From Wenyingzhuangia sp. 2_MG-2023 (GTDB lineage: Bacteria > Bacteroidota > Bacteroidia > Flavobacteriales > Flavobacteriaceae), in assembly GCF_030548295.1 (NCBI RefSeq), contig NZ_JAUOSB010000019.1, positions 1 to 49,712 of the forward strand: a DNA stretch of 49,712 nt, given 5' to 3'. The notes below the pieces were generated by a model. That model was given only the letters and a program-made list of their open reading frames with translations, searched no databases and was not told where the DNA came from. Both the position numbers and the translations under genes were made by a program. This document shows positions 24,006 through 31,797 of the stretch, one piece after another. Every line of letters starts with the position of its first letter. Position 1 is the first letter of the stretch.

Positions 24006-25445
24006 TTATAGTTTGTGTAGTTTCTTAGCGACTAATTTTCCGTATTCTGGATCTGCTTTTTCAAATTGGAGAATCATTCTGTTTTGAATATCTAGGTTGG
24101 CATGTTGCAACCCTCCAACAATGTTGTTGGTCAAAACTTCTTTCTGTTCAGTAGTCATGATTCTAAACAAATCTCCAGCTTGTGAGTAGTTGTCCTCATC
24201 TCTACTGTCAAATCTTGCAATGATGTCTGCATTTATTTTTAGTGGTGGCTCCTCAATGTTAACATTTTGTTGTGGAGCGTTGTTTCTATCGTTTGGATAA
24301 AAATTAACAGCTTCTTCTTTTCCGTGACCATATGGGCATCCACCTGTAGCCATAGCTCCATCTTGTTGATAATTATGGACTGGACATTTAGGACTGTTTA
24401 CAGGAATTTGGTTGTGATTTGCTCCAACTCTATATCTGTGCGCATCACCATAAGCAAACAATCTAGCTTGTAACATTTTGTCTGGAGAAGCACCCAAACC
24501 AGGAACTAAATTACCTGGGCTAAATGTAGCCTGTTCTGTTTCTGCAAAGTAATTTGTAACGTTTTTATTTAGTTCTAGTTGACCAATTTCGACCAATGGA
24601 TAATCAGCATGAGGCCAAACTTTTGTCAAATCAAAAGGATTGATTTTGTAGGTTTCTGCCTCTTTTTCTGGCATAATTTGCACTTTTACAGTCCAACTTG
24701 GAAACTCTCCTTTTTCTATTGATGAAACCAAATCTTCTTGCATTCCATGTGCAGGTTGTTGTGCAGCCTCTTCATTGTTAAGTGTTTTAATACCTTGATT
24801 GGTTTTAAAATGCCATTTTACCCAAAAACGTTCTCCGTTTTGATTCCAAAAACTCAAAGTATGAGAAGCGTATCCGTTCATGTGTCTTAATGAGAATGGA
24901 ATTCCTCTTTCAGACATCAAGATGGTTACTTGGTGTAACGATTGTGGATTGCTTGCCCAGAATTCAAAATGATTGGATGGATTGGGAAGATTGGTTTTGG
25001 GATCTTTTTTTTGTGAATGTATAAAATCAGGAAATTTAGAAGGTTCTCTTAAAAAGAAAACAGGAGTATTGTTACCTACCATGTCCCAATTTCCTTCGTC
25101 AGTATAAAACTTTAGAGAAAAACCTCTTACATCTCTTGCGTAATCATTAGAGTCTTGACCTCCGGCTACGGTTGAAAATCGAGCAAATACTTTTGTTTCT
25201 TTACCTACATTTTGTAAGAAATTAGCAATGGTATAATTGCTTAAGTCTTTGTTTAGTTTAAACGTACCGTAGGCTCCATATCCTCTTGCATGGACAACTC
25301 TTTCTGGAATTCTCTCTCTGTTAAAGTGAGCTAATTTTTCCATCAATTGCCAGTTGTCAAAAGTTAAAGAACCTCTGTTTCCTGCTGAAATACTATTGTG
25401 ATCATCTGCTATAGGTGCACCGTTTTGTGAAGTCAATTTTTTCAT
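24006..25445 (-). CDS. katA: Monofunctional heme catalase (small-subunit, clade 3-like)
   Basis: Breaks down hydrogen peroxide in the cytoplasm. The 479-residue protein has the small-subunit size. The distal histidine is H52 in RVVHARGYGAYG, the distal asparagine lies in NWDMVGNNTPVFF, and the proximal heme tyrosine is in RLFAYGDAHRYRVGANH. The N-terminal LTSQNGAPIADDHNSISAG is the usual opening of this clade. A proximal Cys-Pro-containing loop (INSPKCPVHNYQQDGAM) is also typical. It is monocistronic, with a good promoter box and an A+T palindrome upstream that could bind a peroxide regulator. Confidence 0.95.
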   Translation of the reverse strand: MKKLTSQNGAPIADDHNSISAGNRGSLTFDNWQLMEKLAHFNRERIPERVVHARGYGAYGTFKLNKDLSNYTIANFLQNVGKETKVFARFSTVAGGQDSNDYARDVRGFSLKFYTDEGNWDMVGNNTPVFFLREPSKFPDFIHSQKKDPKTNLPNPSNHFEFWASNPQSLHQVTILMSERGIPFSLRHMNGYASHTLSFWNQNGERFWVKWHFKTNQGIKTLNNEEAAQQPAHGMQEDLVSSIEKGEFPSWTVKVQIMPEKEAETYKINPFDLTKVWPHADYPLVEIGQLELNKNVTNYFAETEQATFSPGNLVPGLGASPDKMLQARLFAYGDAHRYRVGANHNQIPVNSPKCPVHNYQQDGAMATGGCPYGHGKEEAVNFYPNDRNNAPQQNVNIEEPPLKINADIIARFDSRDEDNYSQAGDLFRIMTTEQKEVLTNNIVGGLQHANLDIQNRMILQFEKADPEYGKLVAKKLHKL

Positions 25446-25473
25446 TGTGAATTGTGTTACATGTTTCTGAAAA

Positions 25474-25481
25474 CAAATCTA
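25474..25481 (-). promoter_or_regulatory. Probable promoter of the catalase gene
   Basis: The minus strand reads TAGATTTG, a TAnnTTTG match, 28 bases before the catalase ATG. Confidence 0.55.
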
Positions 25482-25488
25482 CATAGTT

Positions 25489-25509
25489 ATTGTTTATTTA
25501 AATAACAAT
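25489..25509. promoter_or_regulatory. A+T palindrome upstream of catalase, possible operator
   Basis: ATTGTTTATTTAAATAACAAT is a 21-base dyad with one extra T in the left half. It lies immediately upstream of the -7 box, over the expected -33 region. Fur/PerR-family sites are A+T-rich dyads of similar size, so a peroxide-responsive operator is possible, but A+T-rich DNA gives such dyads by chance. Confidence 0.3.
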
Positions 25510-25549
25510 AACAATCGATTTTTCTAATAGTTCAATTCTGAAAAACTAT

Positions 25550-26245
25550 TTAGTAGACCATTTTTGGCACGTAAAAAAGATTTTTAAGCTTTAAATCTTT
25601 GTTTCTATTCAATCTTTTTATGATTCTAAAAAACACAATAGCGGTAATATAAGCATCACCAGAGGCAGTATGTCTGTCTTTTTTTTGAACTTTTAATTCA
25701 TCACAAATTTCATCAAGACTATATATTTTGTTGTTTAAGTCTGCGTAAAGTTGGTGTTTGGTCTTCTTGTATAAGATTCCAGTATCTAAAGTTCTGTTTT
25801 TTAGTTTAGGCAATCCCATTCTTTTTAGTGCGTAATTAACACAAGCAACGTCAAAACTTATATGATGTCCTACTAGTACAGCTCCCTCTATATACGTTAA
25901 AAAATCTTTAATGGCTTCTTCCTCAGTTGTCTGAATGTATTTTCCTTTTTTTAACAAACCGTGAATAGGAACGCTTTCTCTGTTAAAAACATCTTGTATC
26001 AAATATCTTTCAAAAATGTCTTTTACGTTAATTTCGTTGTCATGTATGGTAACTGCTCCCATAGATAGTATTCTATCCTCTTTCGGATTCAATCCAGAGG
26101 TTTCACAGTCAAAAATTACAAACTTAGTTTCTTCAATGCTTTTGTTGTAAATCCCTTTTAATGTTTCTTTATAGATAGCCCAAAAAGGAGGCAAATTCCT
26201 TCTTTTTAAATAATATTCTACGTTTTTAGTGATGAAATTCCACAT
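25550..26245 (-). CDS. DnaQ-like 3'-5' exonuclease
   Basis: A 231-residue DEDDh exonuclease related to the epsilon subunit of DNA polymerase III. Exo I is FVIFDCETSGLNP, exo II is VGHHISFDVACVNYAL, and exo III reads KKDRHTASGDAYITA with the catalytic His and last Asp. About 35 residues precede the fold. No polymerase or UvrC-like domain is fused. It is the last gene of a three-gene minus-strand operon (Nudix - CBS/DUF294 - exonuclease) with a 10-base gap. This pairing of a DnaQ-like protein with a CBS/DUF294 protein recurs in bacteria and suggests a nucleotide-linked signalling function rather than replication. Confidence 0.85.
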   Translation of the reverse strand: MWNFITKNVEYYLKRRNLPPFWAIYKETLKGIYNKSIEETKFVIFDCETSGLNPKEDRILSMGAVTIHDNEINVKDIFERYLIQDVFNRESVPIHGLLKKGKYIQTTEEEAIKDFLTYIEGAVLVGHHISFDVACVNYALKRMGLPKLKNRTLDTGILYKKTKHQLYADLNNKIYSLDEICDELKVQKKDRHTASGDAYITAIVFFRIIKRLNRNKDLKLKNLFYVPKMVY

Positions 26246-26255
26246 GGGCTTAAAT

Positions 26256-28169
26256 CTATATGTTTGCTTGAAAGCGAATGGTAATTAGTTCTTGTATACT
26301 TTTAATAGGTTTGAAACACCTTCTTAATTTAACTTTGTCAGATTTGGATAAAGTTTCTAGTTTGATGAATTTACCATCATCTTCACCTAAGGTAACCAAT
26401 CCATTTTTGGTTTTAAACTTTAGCAAAGCTTTAAATGCATAAGCGCAAGCTTCGTAAACTTCGGCATTTTGAGGTTCTAGTTCTCGTAAGGTATAATACC
26501 TGTCAGCGGTGTTGTTTATACCTGTTAAATTATGGTGGAGTGTTAAAACTCTAGCAGCTTCAATCAATGGCATTAAAGCTCTTTGTTTGATGTTGAAATG
26601 ATCTTTATGTGCTCCATCTTGATCTACCAAAAACTGTCTGAAAAAACCAATAGGACTCGGGTTTTTTAAGGCATCTTTGGCTAAAAACATAAAAAAACGA
26701 GTATTGTTTTGTGTGTTTTCATAAACCATGGTAGACATTTCATCGGTCAATTCTTTGTTCCCGTAAACAAAATTGAAATCGAAAAAAACAGATGACAATA
26801 AAATGGATTTTTCGTTGGGATTGTATATCCAATCTTCAAATAAAACTTTCCATTCATCTTTGGCCAAACACCATTTTGCATTGCTAGCCATCATTTCTGC
26901 TGGGCAATATTCATAACCAATGGAATGAAGATTTTTGGTGATGATACTTCCCAATTCTATAAAAAAAGCTCTAGTTTCTTCTAATTTTGCTGCTGGAACG
27001 TTTTCAAAAATAATTCCATTGTCTTGATCTGTAGGAACCAATTGTTCTTTTCTAGCTTGACTTCCCATAGAAAAAAACGCAAATTTTACAGGAGGTATTT
27101 TGTCAAATTCTTTTAAAGAAAGTTCTATTGCTTTTTGATTGATGGCTTCGTTCAGTTCTGCTACAACTGTAGATGTGTGTGTGAAAGAAAAGTGCTGATC
27201 AATGTATCGTTTTAACAAATCGTTTAGTTGCTGACGCAAATCCCTTAATCTAGAAATTCCTCTAGCTCTACTGATTTGTTTCATTAAAACAGCGGGATTG
27301 TTACTTAGAGATGCAACAATATCTTGCTGAGTAAGCATTCCTAATAGTTTGGTATTAGGAGTACCGTCTACAGTTACACAAACATTTTCTACTTTGTTTT
27401 TTAGCATAATAATTTGAGCTTCTGCAATAGAAACATCTGTAGAAGCACAAATTACAGGAGCATCCATAATTTTTTTCACATTCTGATCTATGCTGAATTT
27501 ACCTGTAGCAACGGTGTGTAGCAAATCTTTGTTGGTAAGAACACCAGCAGGTTTGTCTTTTTTTAGAATAAAAATAGAACTGATTTTATTTTCACTCATA
27601 ATTAGAGCTGCCTCTTTTATAGTAGCTTGGTGGTTGCAACTTACAGCGGTTGTCATTAAGTTCTCTATTTTAGAACTAAAATAATCTGTTTGCCCTGTTC
27701 TTTTGTAATCAGCAAAAATGGTATTGTTGTCTTCTTGTGTAAATCTAGAAGAAGAGTTGCTGGCAAATCTAGTGATTAGGTACTTGCTAATTTCTGCATT
27801 ATTTTCAAATTGTTTGATAAAAATCTGAATAGGAATAGCGTACACAATAGATTCTTCGTAAGCTTTTGCATTCAATGTGTAGTTTTCATTTACAATAAGG
27901 GGTCTCAGTCCTAAAACATCCCCTTCATCACACATTTCTACTTCCATGGTTTTATCTCCTTCCTGACGATAAATTCTAATAGCACCTTGGTTTACAATGT
28001 AAAAATGCTCTTTAGGTGGTCTACCTTGGCTGTAAAGTGGTTCGTCTTTGTCCACATAAATCACCTTAGTTTCAACAGCCAATTGGTACAAATCTGCATG
28101 AGGTAAATTGTCAAAAGGAGGATACATTTTAAGAAAATCACATATTCTTTCTGCAATACTGTTTTTCAT
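26256..28169 (-). CDS. cNMP-binding/CBS/DUF294 nucleotidyltransferase-like protein
   Basis: A 637-residue soluble multidomain protein. Residues about 15-140 form a cyclic-nucleotide-binding-like domain (DEPLYSQGRPPKEHFYIVNQG, EVEMCDEGDVLGLRPLI). Residues about 165-300 hold two CBS motifs (ALIMSENKISSIFILKKDKP, AQIIMLKNKVENVCVTVDG). From about 330 to 480 is the DUF294 putative nucleotidyltransferase domain, with FFSMGSQARKEQLVPTDQDN as its GS...D-x-D-like signature. The rest is DUF294_C, a helical substrate-binding-like region. Such proteins resemble GlnD-type signal transducers; the target is unknown. It starts three bases after the Nudix gene and is co-transcribed with the DnaQ-like exonuclease. 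Confidence 0.9.
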   Translation of the reverse strand: MKNSIAERICDFLKMYPPFDNLPHADLYQLAVETKVIYVDKDEPLYSQGRPPKEHFYIVNQGAIRIYRQEGDKTMEVEMCDEGDVLGLRPLIVNENYTLNAKAYEESIVYAIPIQIFIKQFENNAEISKYLITRFASNSSSRFTQEDNNTIFADYKRTGQTDYFSSKIENLMTTAVSCNHQATIKEAALIMSENKISSIFILKKDKPAGVLTNKDLLHTVATGKFSIDQNVKKIMDAPVICASTDVSIAEAQIIMLKNKVENVCVTVDGTPNTKLLGMLTQQDIVASLSNNPAVLMKQISRARGISRLRDLRQQLNDLLKRYIDQHFSFTHTSTVVAELNEAINQKAIELSLKEFDKIPPVKFAFFSMGSQARKEQLVPTDQDNGIIFENVPAAKLEETRAFFIELGSIITKNLHSIGYEYCPAEMMASNAKWCLAKDEWKVLFEDWIYNPNEKSILLSSVFFDFNFVYGNKELTDEMSTMVYENTQNNTRFFMFLAKDALKNPSPIGFFRQFLVDQDGAHKDHFNIKQRALMPLIEAARVLTLHHNLTGINNTADRYYTLRELEPQNAEVYEACAYAFKALLKFKTKNGLVTLGEDDGKFIKLETLSKSDKVKLRRCFKPIKSIQELITIRFQANI

Positions 28170-28172
28170 AAT

Positions 28173-28712
28173 TTAAAACCTTTCTTTTAATGTGTTGATA
28201 ATGTATTGATAGTATTCTCTTGGGTGAGGAACAAAAAGTTGTGGGTTGTTGCAATCAGAGCTTAATTCATTGATGTCAATAAATTTGATAGCTGCTACTT
28301 CTTCTTGTTGAGGTGTTAGTTGCTCTAAAGACAAAGTCAATTCACCAACATAAATATGGTGAATCTCATGATCTGTAATTCCGTTAGAGTGGTAGTGTTT
28401 GTCTTCCCAAATACGTAGGTAATTAAGATGGTTAGTAGGCATAATGCATCCAATCTCTTCCGCAATTTCTCTTACGGCAGCTTGCAATGTAGTTTCCCCT
28501 GTACCAATATGACCTGCAACAGAAATGTCCCACAAACCAGGAAAGGTTTCTTTGGTGTTTTTTCTTTTCTGAACAAGAATCTTTTGGTCTTTGGTATAAA
28601 GCCAGATGTGTACACTAGCGTGTAAAATTCCATTTTGATGAGCAAAACTTTTAAGACAAGCATTCCCTGTGGGTTGCCCTTCTAAATTTACGATGTCTAT
28701 TAATTCATCCAT
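28173..28712 (-). CDS. Nudix hydrolase (isopentenyl-diphosphate isomerase-like subgroup)
   Basis: A 179-residue Nudix protein. I chose the ATG at 28712 (MDELIDIVNLEGQPTG); the longer open frame to 28871 runs into the opposite menD gene. The Nudix box is complete: GHIGTGET then AAVREIAEEIGC, matching Gx5Ex7REUxEExGU. The opening DELIDIVNLEGQPTG and the LVQKRKNTKETFPGLWDISV segment are shared with the YfcD/IDI-like group. The substrate is unknown, probably a nucleoside or prenyl diphosphate. It is first in the operon with the CBS/DUF294 and exonuclease genes; a TATCTTTA box at 28734-28741 on this strand may be its promoter, divergent from menD. Confidence 0.88.
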   Translation of the reverse strand: MDELIDIVNLEGQPTGNACLKSFAHQNGILHASVHIWLYTKDQKILVQKRKNTKETFPGLWDISVAGHIGTGETTLQAAVREIAEEIGCIMPTNHLNYLRIWEDKHYHSNGITDHEIHHIYVGELTLSLEQLTPQQEEVAAIKFIDINELSSDCNNPQLFVPHPREYYQYIINTLKERF

Positions 28713-28756
28713 AGAAAAGAAACATTTTATACGTAAAGATACTATCTTTTTATTTG

Positions 28757-28764
28757 TAATTTTG
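28757..28764 (+). promoter_or_regulatory. Probable promoter of menD
   Basis: TAATTTTG matches TAnnTTTG, 26 bases before the menD ATG, and continues TTTTGCATAC. It is divergent from the Nudix operon. Confidence 0.55.
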
Positions 28765-28789
28765 CATACAGATTGAGAGAAAATACTGA

Positions 28790-30472
28790 ATGAAATATCC
28801 TGAAAATGAATTGGCACAAACGGTGATTGCATCATGTGTGGCCAATCATATAAACGAGGTGGTGTTATCACCAGGTTCTCGTAACGCTCCCTTAACCATA
28901 GGTTTTACCCAAGTTTCGTCTATACATACTTTTAGTATTGTAGATGAGCGATGTGCAGCATTTGTAGCCTTAGGAATGGCACAACAAAAGCAAAAAGCAA
29001 CGGCATTGGTGTGTACATCTGGGTCGGCTTTGTTGAATTATTATCCTGCTGTTACAGAGGCTTTTTATAGCAATATCCCTTTGGTGGTGATTTCTGCGGA
29101 CAGACCTCTGGAAAGTATAGATATAGGAGATGGACAAACCATTAGGCAGCAGGGAGTGTATAAAAATCATATTTTGTTTGAAGCCAATTTAACAGCTATT
29201 GAAAATGAAGTAGATAGAGCTTATAACAAACAATTGATATACCAAGCTTTGCAAAAAGCAAATTCATTAAAAGGTCCAGTACATATCAATGTTCCTTTTG
29301 ATGAGCCTTTGTATAATTTGGTGGATGAAATGATTAGTTTTTCTGAAGAGATTTCTGCTGAGGCTCAAGTTTTGGTAGAAAAACCTTTAGAATTGAAAGA
29401 ATTAGTACCTTTTGCTTTGGAATGGAACAAAGCAGAAAAAAAAGTGGTTTTGATAGGAGTACACCAACCAGATGAATTGCTACAAACACAAATAAATCAT
29501 TTGGTAAAAGATCCTTCTGTTTTGGTGTTGACAGAAACCATATCAAATATTGATGAAGAGCATACAATCAATAGTATAGATCAGTTTTTAGCTGGTTTTT
29601 CGGAAGAGGATAAAGTGTTTTTTCAACCAGATATTTTGTTGAGTATTGGTGGTTTGGTAGTGTCAAAGCGCATCAAACAGTATTTAAGGTCTTTTCAGCC
29701 AAAACAACATTGGACAGTACATCCAACTGTGGGAAATGATACTTATTTTTGCTTGAATCATCATTTTAAAATTTCTGCAACCTTGTTTTTTAGTCAATTT
29801 TTTTGGTTGACAAAACAGGTGGATAGTGATTTTCAGTCCAAAGGCTTAGCAGTAAAAGAATCGAGAAAAAAAAGACATCAAAAATTTGTAAGTCAAGCTC
29901 CTTATTCCGATTTTAAAGTGTTTGATTTGGTGAATAAAATGCTTCCTAAAAATAGCGTATTACAATTGGCAAATAGTGCTACTATCCGGTACTCGCAATT
30001 GTTTGATATAGACCCTTCTATTTCTGTTTTTTGTAATAGAGGAACAAGCGGAATTGATGGAAGTACGTCTACAGCAATTGGATATGCGATGCAAACGGAA
30101 AAACAAGTAACTTTGATAACAGGAGATCTTAGTTTTTTATATGATAGCAATGCGTTGTGGAACAAATACATTCCTGCAAATTTTAGAATTGTAATTGTAA
30201 ATAATAATGGAGGAGGGATTTTTAAAATTTTACCAGGCCCTAAGCAGACAGCAGCGTTGAATTATTTTGAAACTCCACACGGGCATACTGCAGAACATCT
30301 GGCAAAAATGTACGGTTTTGAATATCAGGTTGCCACTGATATAGAAAGTACAGAAAAAGTGTTGCAAACTTTTTTTAAAGAGAGTAATCAACCAAAAATA
30401 GTAGAGGTTTTTACACCGAGTGATTCTAATGATCAGGTGTTAAAAACATATTTTGAATCGTTTAAAGCATAA
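28790..30472 (+). CDS. menD: 2-succinyl-5-enolpyruvyl-6-hydroxy-3-cyclohexene-1-carboxylate synthase
   Basis: Thiamine-diphosphate enzyme of menaquinone synthesis; joins isochorismate and 2-oxoglutarate to form SEPHCHC. The 560-residue length is typical. N-terminal signature VVLSPGSRNAPLTIGF, then TFSIVDERCAAFVALGMAQQ with the glutamate that activates the cofactor, and VCTSGSALLNYYPAVTEA. In the C-terminal half NRGTSGIDGSTSTAIGYA and TGDLSFLYDSNALW with VNNNGGGIFKILPG form the diphosphate-binding region. The short S1 gene follows after three bases. menB is about 3.4 kb further on in the same direction but behind two minus-strand genes, so the men genes here are not one operon. Confidence 0.96.
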   Translation: MKYPENELAQTVIASCVANHINEVVLSPGSRNAPLTIGFTQVSSIHTFSIVDERCAAFVALGMAQQKQKATALVCTSGSALLNYYPAVTEAFYSNIPLVVISADRPLESIDIGDGQTIRQQGVYKNHILFEANLTAIENEVDRAYNKQLIYQALQKANSLKGPVHINVPFDEPLYNLVDEMISFSEEISAEAQVLVEKPLELKELVPFALEWNKAEKKVVLIGVHQPDELLQTQINHLVKDPSVLVLTETISNIDEEHTINSIDQFLAGFSEEDKVFFQPDILLSIGGLVVSKRIKQYLRSFQPKQHWTVHPTVGNDTYFCLNHHFKISATLFFSQFFWLTKQVDSDFQSKGLAVKESRKKRHQKFVSQAPYSDFKVFDLVNKMLPKNSVLQLANSATIRYSQLFDIDPSISVFCNRGTSGIDGSTSTAIGYAMQTEKQVTLITGDLSFLYDSNALWNKYIPANFRIVIVNNNGGGIFKILPGPKQTAALNYFETPHGHTAEHLAKMYGFEYQVATDIESTEKVLQTFFKESNQPKIVEVFTPSDSNDQVLKTYFESFKA

Positions 30473-30475
30473 ATT

Positions 30476-30904
30476 ATGGAAGAGTTTGAAGTTGGTCAAG
30501 AGGTAGAGGTAGTTGTAGGAAGTTTTACCAAATTAGGAATTACAGTTTTGGTAAATGAGGTGTGTGAAGGATTGTTGTATGCAAACGAGGTGTATCAACG
30601 TGTTGAAGAAGGACAACGTATAAAGGGTTATGTGAAAAAAGTGAGAGAGGACGGAAAGCTAGATGTGTCTTTACAACCAATTGGTTTTAGAAATAGCATT
30701 ACAAAGTTTCAGGTGCAAATTTTAAATGCACTAAGAGCTCACAATGGTTTTTTACCGATTACAGACAAATCAGAACCGGATACAATTAAGTTTGAATTAG
30801 GAATGAGTAAAAAAGCATTTAAGAATGCAATAGGAGGTTTGTATAAAAACAGAGTAATTGCAATCGAAGAAAATGGAATTCGTCTATTGGAGCATGTTCA
30901 ATAA
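30476..30904 (+). CDS. Short S1-domain RNA-binding protein (CvfB-like half)
   Basis: A 142-residue protein starting with an S1/OB domain (FEVGQEVEVVVGSFTKLGIT, GQRIKGYVKKVREDGKLDVSLQ, residues 1-70) and ending with a winged-helix-like domain (FLPITDKSEPDTIKFELGMSKKAFKNAIGGLYKNRVIAI in outline, about 90-135). This order is that of the C-terminal half of CvfB/YitL proteins, which usually have about 280 residues and further S1 units. So either this is a naturally short version or the N-terminal half has been lost. The gene is tightly coupled to menD and ends three bases before the end of the convergent KwaA-like gene. Confidence 0.75.
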   Translation: MEEFEVGQEVEVVVGSFTKLGITVLVNEVCEGLLYANEVYQRVEEGQRIKGYVKKVREDGKLDVSLQPIGFRNSITKFQVQILNALRAHNGFLPITDKSEPDTIKFELGMSKKAFKNAIGGLYKNRVIAIEENGIRLLEHVQ

Positions 30905-30907
30905 TTT

Positions 30908-31528
30908 TTAAGCAAGTTTTTCAAGATTGTTGGGAGATGGGGATGTTCTTACTTGAATCTCAGATTTGATAGCAAAATAGATATTGTCACTAATGTGTTT
31001 AGATTCTATCATATCTTCTAGCTTAAGGGAGTCTTTAGAAATTAAAATCACATGACTTTTTTTAGATGTATTTACTTTATAGATGTGATAACCTAACAAA
31101 GCTAAGGTTGGATTGTTGTAAAAAATATTGGTTTTTACATATATGATTCCAATAATTAAAATGATGAGAATAAACATCAAGCCATTACGGTCTTTAGACA
31201 AATCAAAATCCAAATCAAAACTTAAAAGTGGTACAATGTAAGTTACCAAAAAGGTCAAATGCTCCCAGTTGTGATCTTCTAAGTGTGTAATCTGTTCTGG
31301 ATGTGATTTTGAGCCAGTAATAATGTATTTGAATTTGTAGTAGAAAATAAATCCAGAGCCAATAAAAATCAAACAGGTAATTGGAATTAAATTGTTTAAT
31401 GCTACTTCTTTAAGTGTAATTTCTTCACAATTAGAAAAAAAACACATAGGAATATTTACTTTGTTAACAAATAACAAAAGAAATAAAAGCCATAGTGATA
31501 GTATGTATAGTTGTATTTTTAAAAGCAT
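30908..31528 (-). CDS. Membrane protein resembling KwaA of the Kiwa anti-phage system
   Basis: A 206-residue protein with four predicted membrane helices: about 5-22 (LYILSLWLLFLLLFV), 45-66 (NLIPITCLIFIGSGFIFYY), 88-105 (FLVTYIVPLLSFDL) and 115-132 (GLMFILIILIIGIIYV). It ends in a soluble tail. From memory, the first helix followed by a Cys pair (IPMCFFSNC), the EHLTFLVTYIVPLLSFD segment and NPTLALLGYHIYKV are the traits of KwaA. KwaA normally works with KwaB (DUF4868), encoded next to it; no KwaB is in the window. The gene is isolated, convergent with the S1 gene, with no terminator between. The identification is from remembered family features and needs a profile search. Confidence 0.45.
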   Translation of the reverse strand: MLLKIQLYILSLWLLFLLLFVNKVNIPMCFFSNCEEITLKEVALNNLIPITCLIFIGSGFIFYYKFKYIITGSKSHPEQITHLEDHNWEHLTFLVTYIVPLLSFDLDFDLSKDRNGLMFILIILIIGIIYVKTNIFYNNPTLALLGYHIYKVNTSKKSHVILISKDSLKLEDMIESKHISDNIYFAIKSEIQVRTSPSPNNLEKLA

Positions 31529-31556
31529 TTTTCAATTTTCAGTAACTTGTTAAATA

Positions 31557-31584
31557 AACAACCTCGTTTCTATTTGCGGTTGTT
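31557..31584. other. Hairpin in the KwaA-like gene's upstream region
   Basis: AACAACC (31557-31563) pairs with GGTTGTT (31578-31584) around a 14-base loop, followed by TTTATAG on the plus strand. It lies about 30 bases before the minus-strand KwaA-like start codon. It could be a leader structure or a relic terminator; seven base pairs is weak. Confidence 0.25.
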
Positions 31585-31749
31585 TTATAGGGGTATTTAC
31601 AATTTACTATCAAAGGAAATAAAACTATCGTTTTGTTAAAAATAAGGTTTTAAGTCGTTTATCATAGCTCACTAAATTTACAAAAAAAAAGAATAGGAAT
31701 CTTAAATGAAGGTTAATATATTGTTTTTTTTCGAAAAACAGAAATTTTG

Positions 31750-31791
31750 TTGCATAAAAAAATCAGCCAATTGGCTGATTTTTTTATGCAA
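31750..31791. terminator. Perfect 42-base palindromic terminator after the U32-family gene
   Basis: Both halves (31750-31770 and 31771-31791) are exact reverse complements: TTGCATAAAAAAATCAGCCAA and its mirror. Folded, it gives a long stem with a GC-richer tip and a T-run on either strand. It begins seven bases after the U32-family stop codon. Confidence 0.88.
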
Positions 31792-31797
31792 ATTAAG

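Noticed and set aside
28713-28871. Upstream extension of the Nudix gene
   Set aside because: It runs antisense into menD and across both promoter boxes; the Nudix family start is at 28712.
30905-30907. Missing terminator between the S1 gene and the convergent KwaA-like gene as a sign of overlap regulation
   Set aside because: Short convergent junctions without a hairpin also occur at 13817-13827; nothing points to a specific mechanism.
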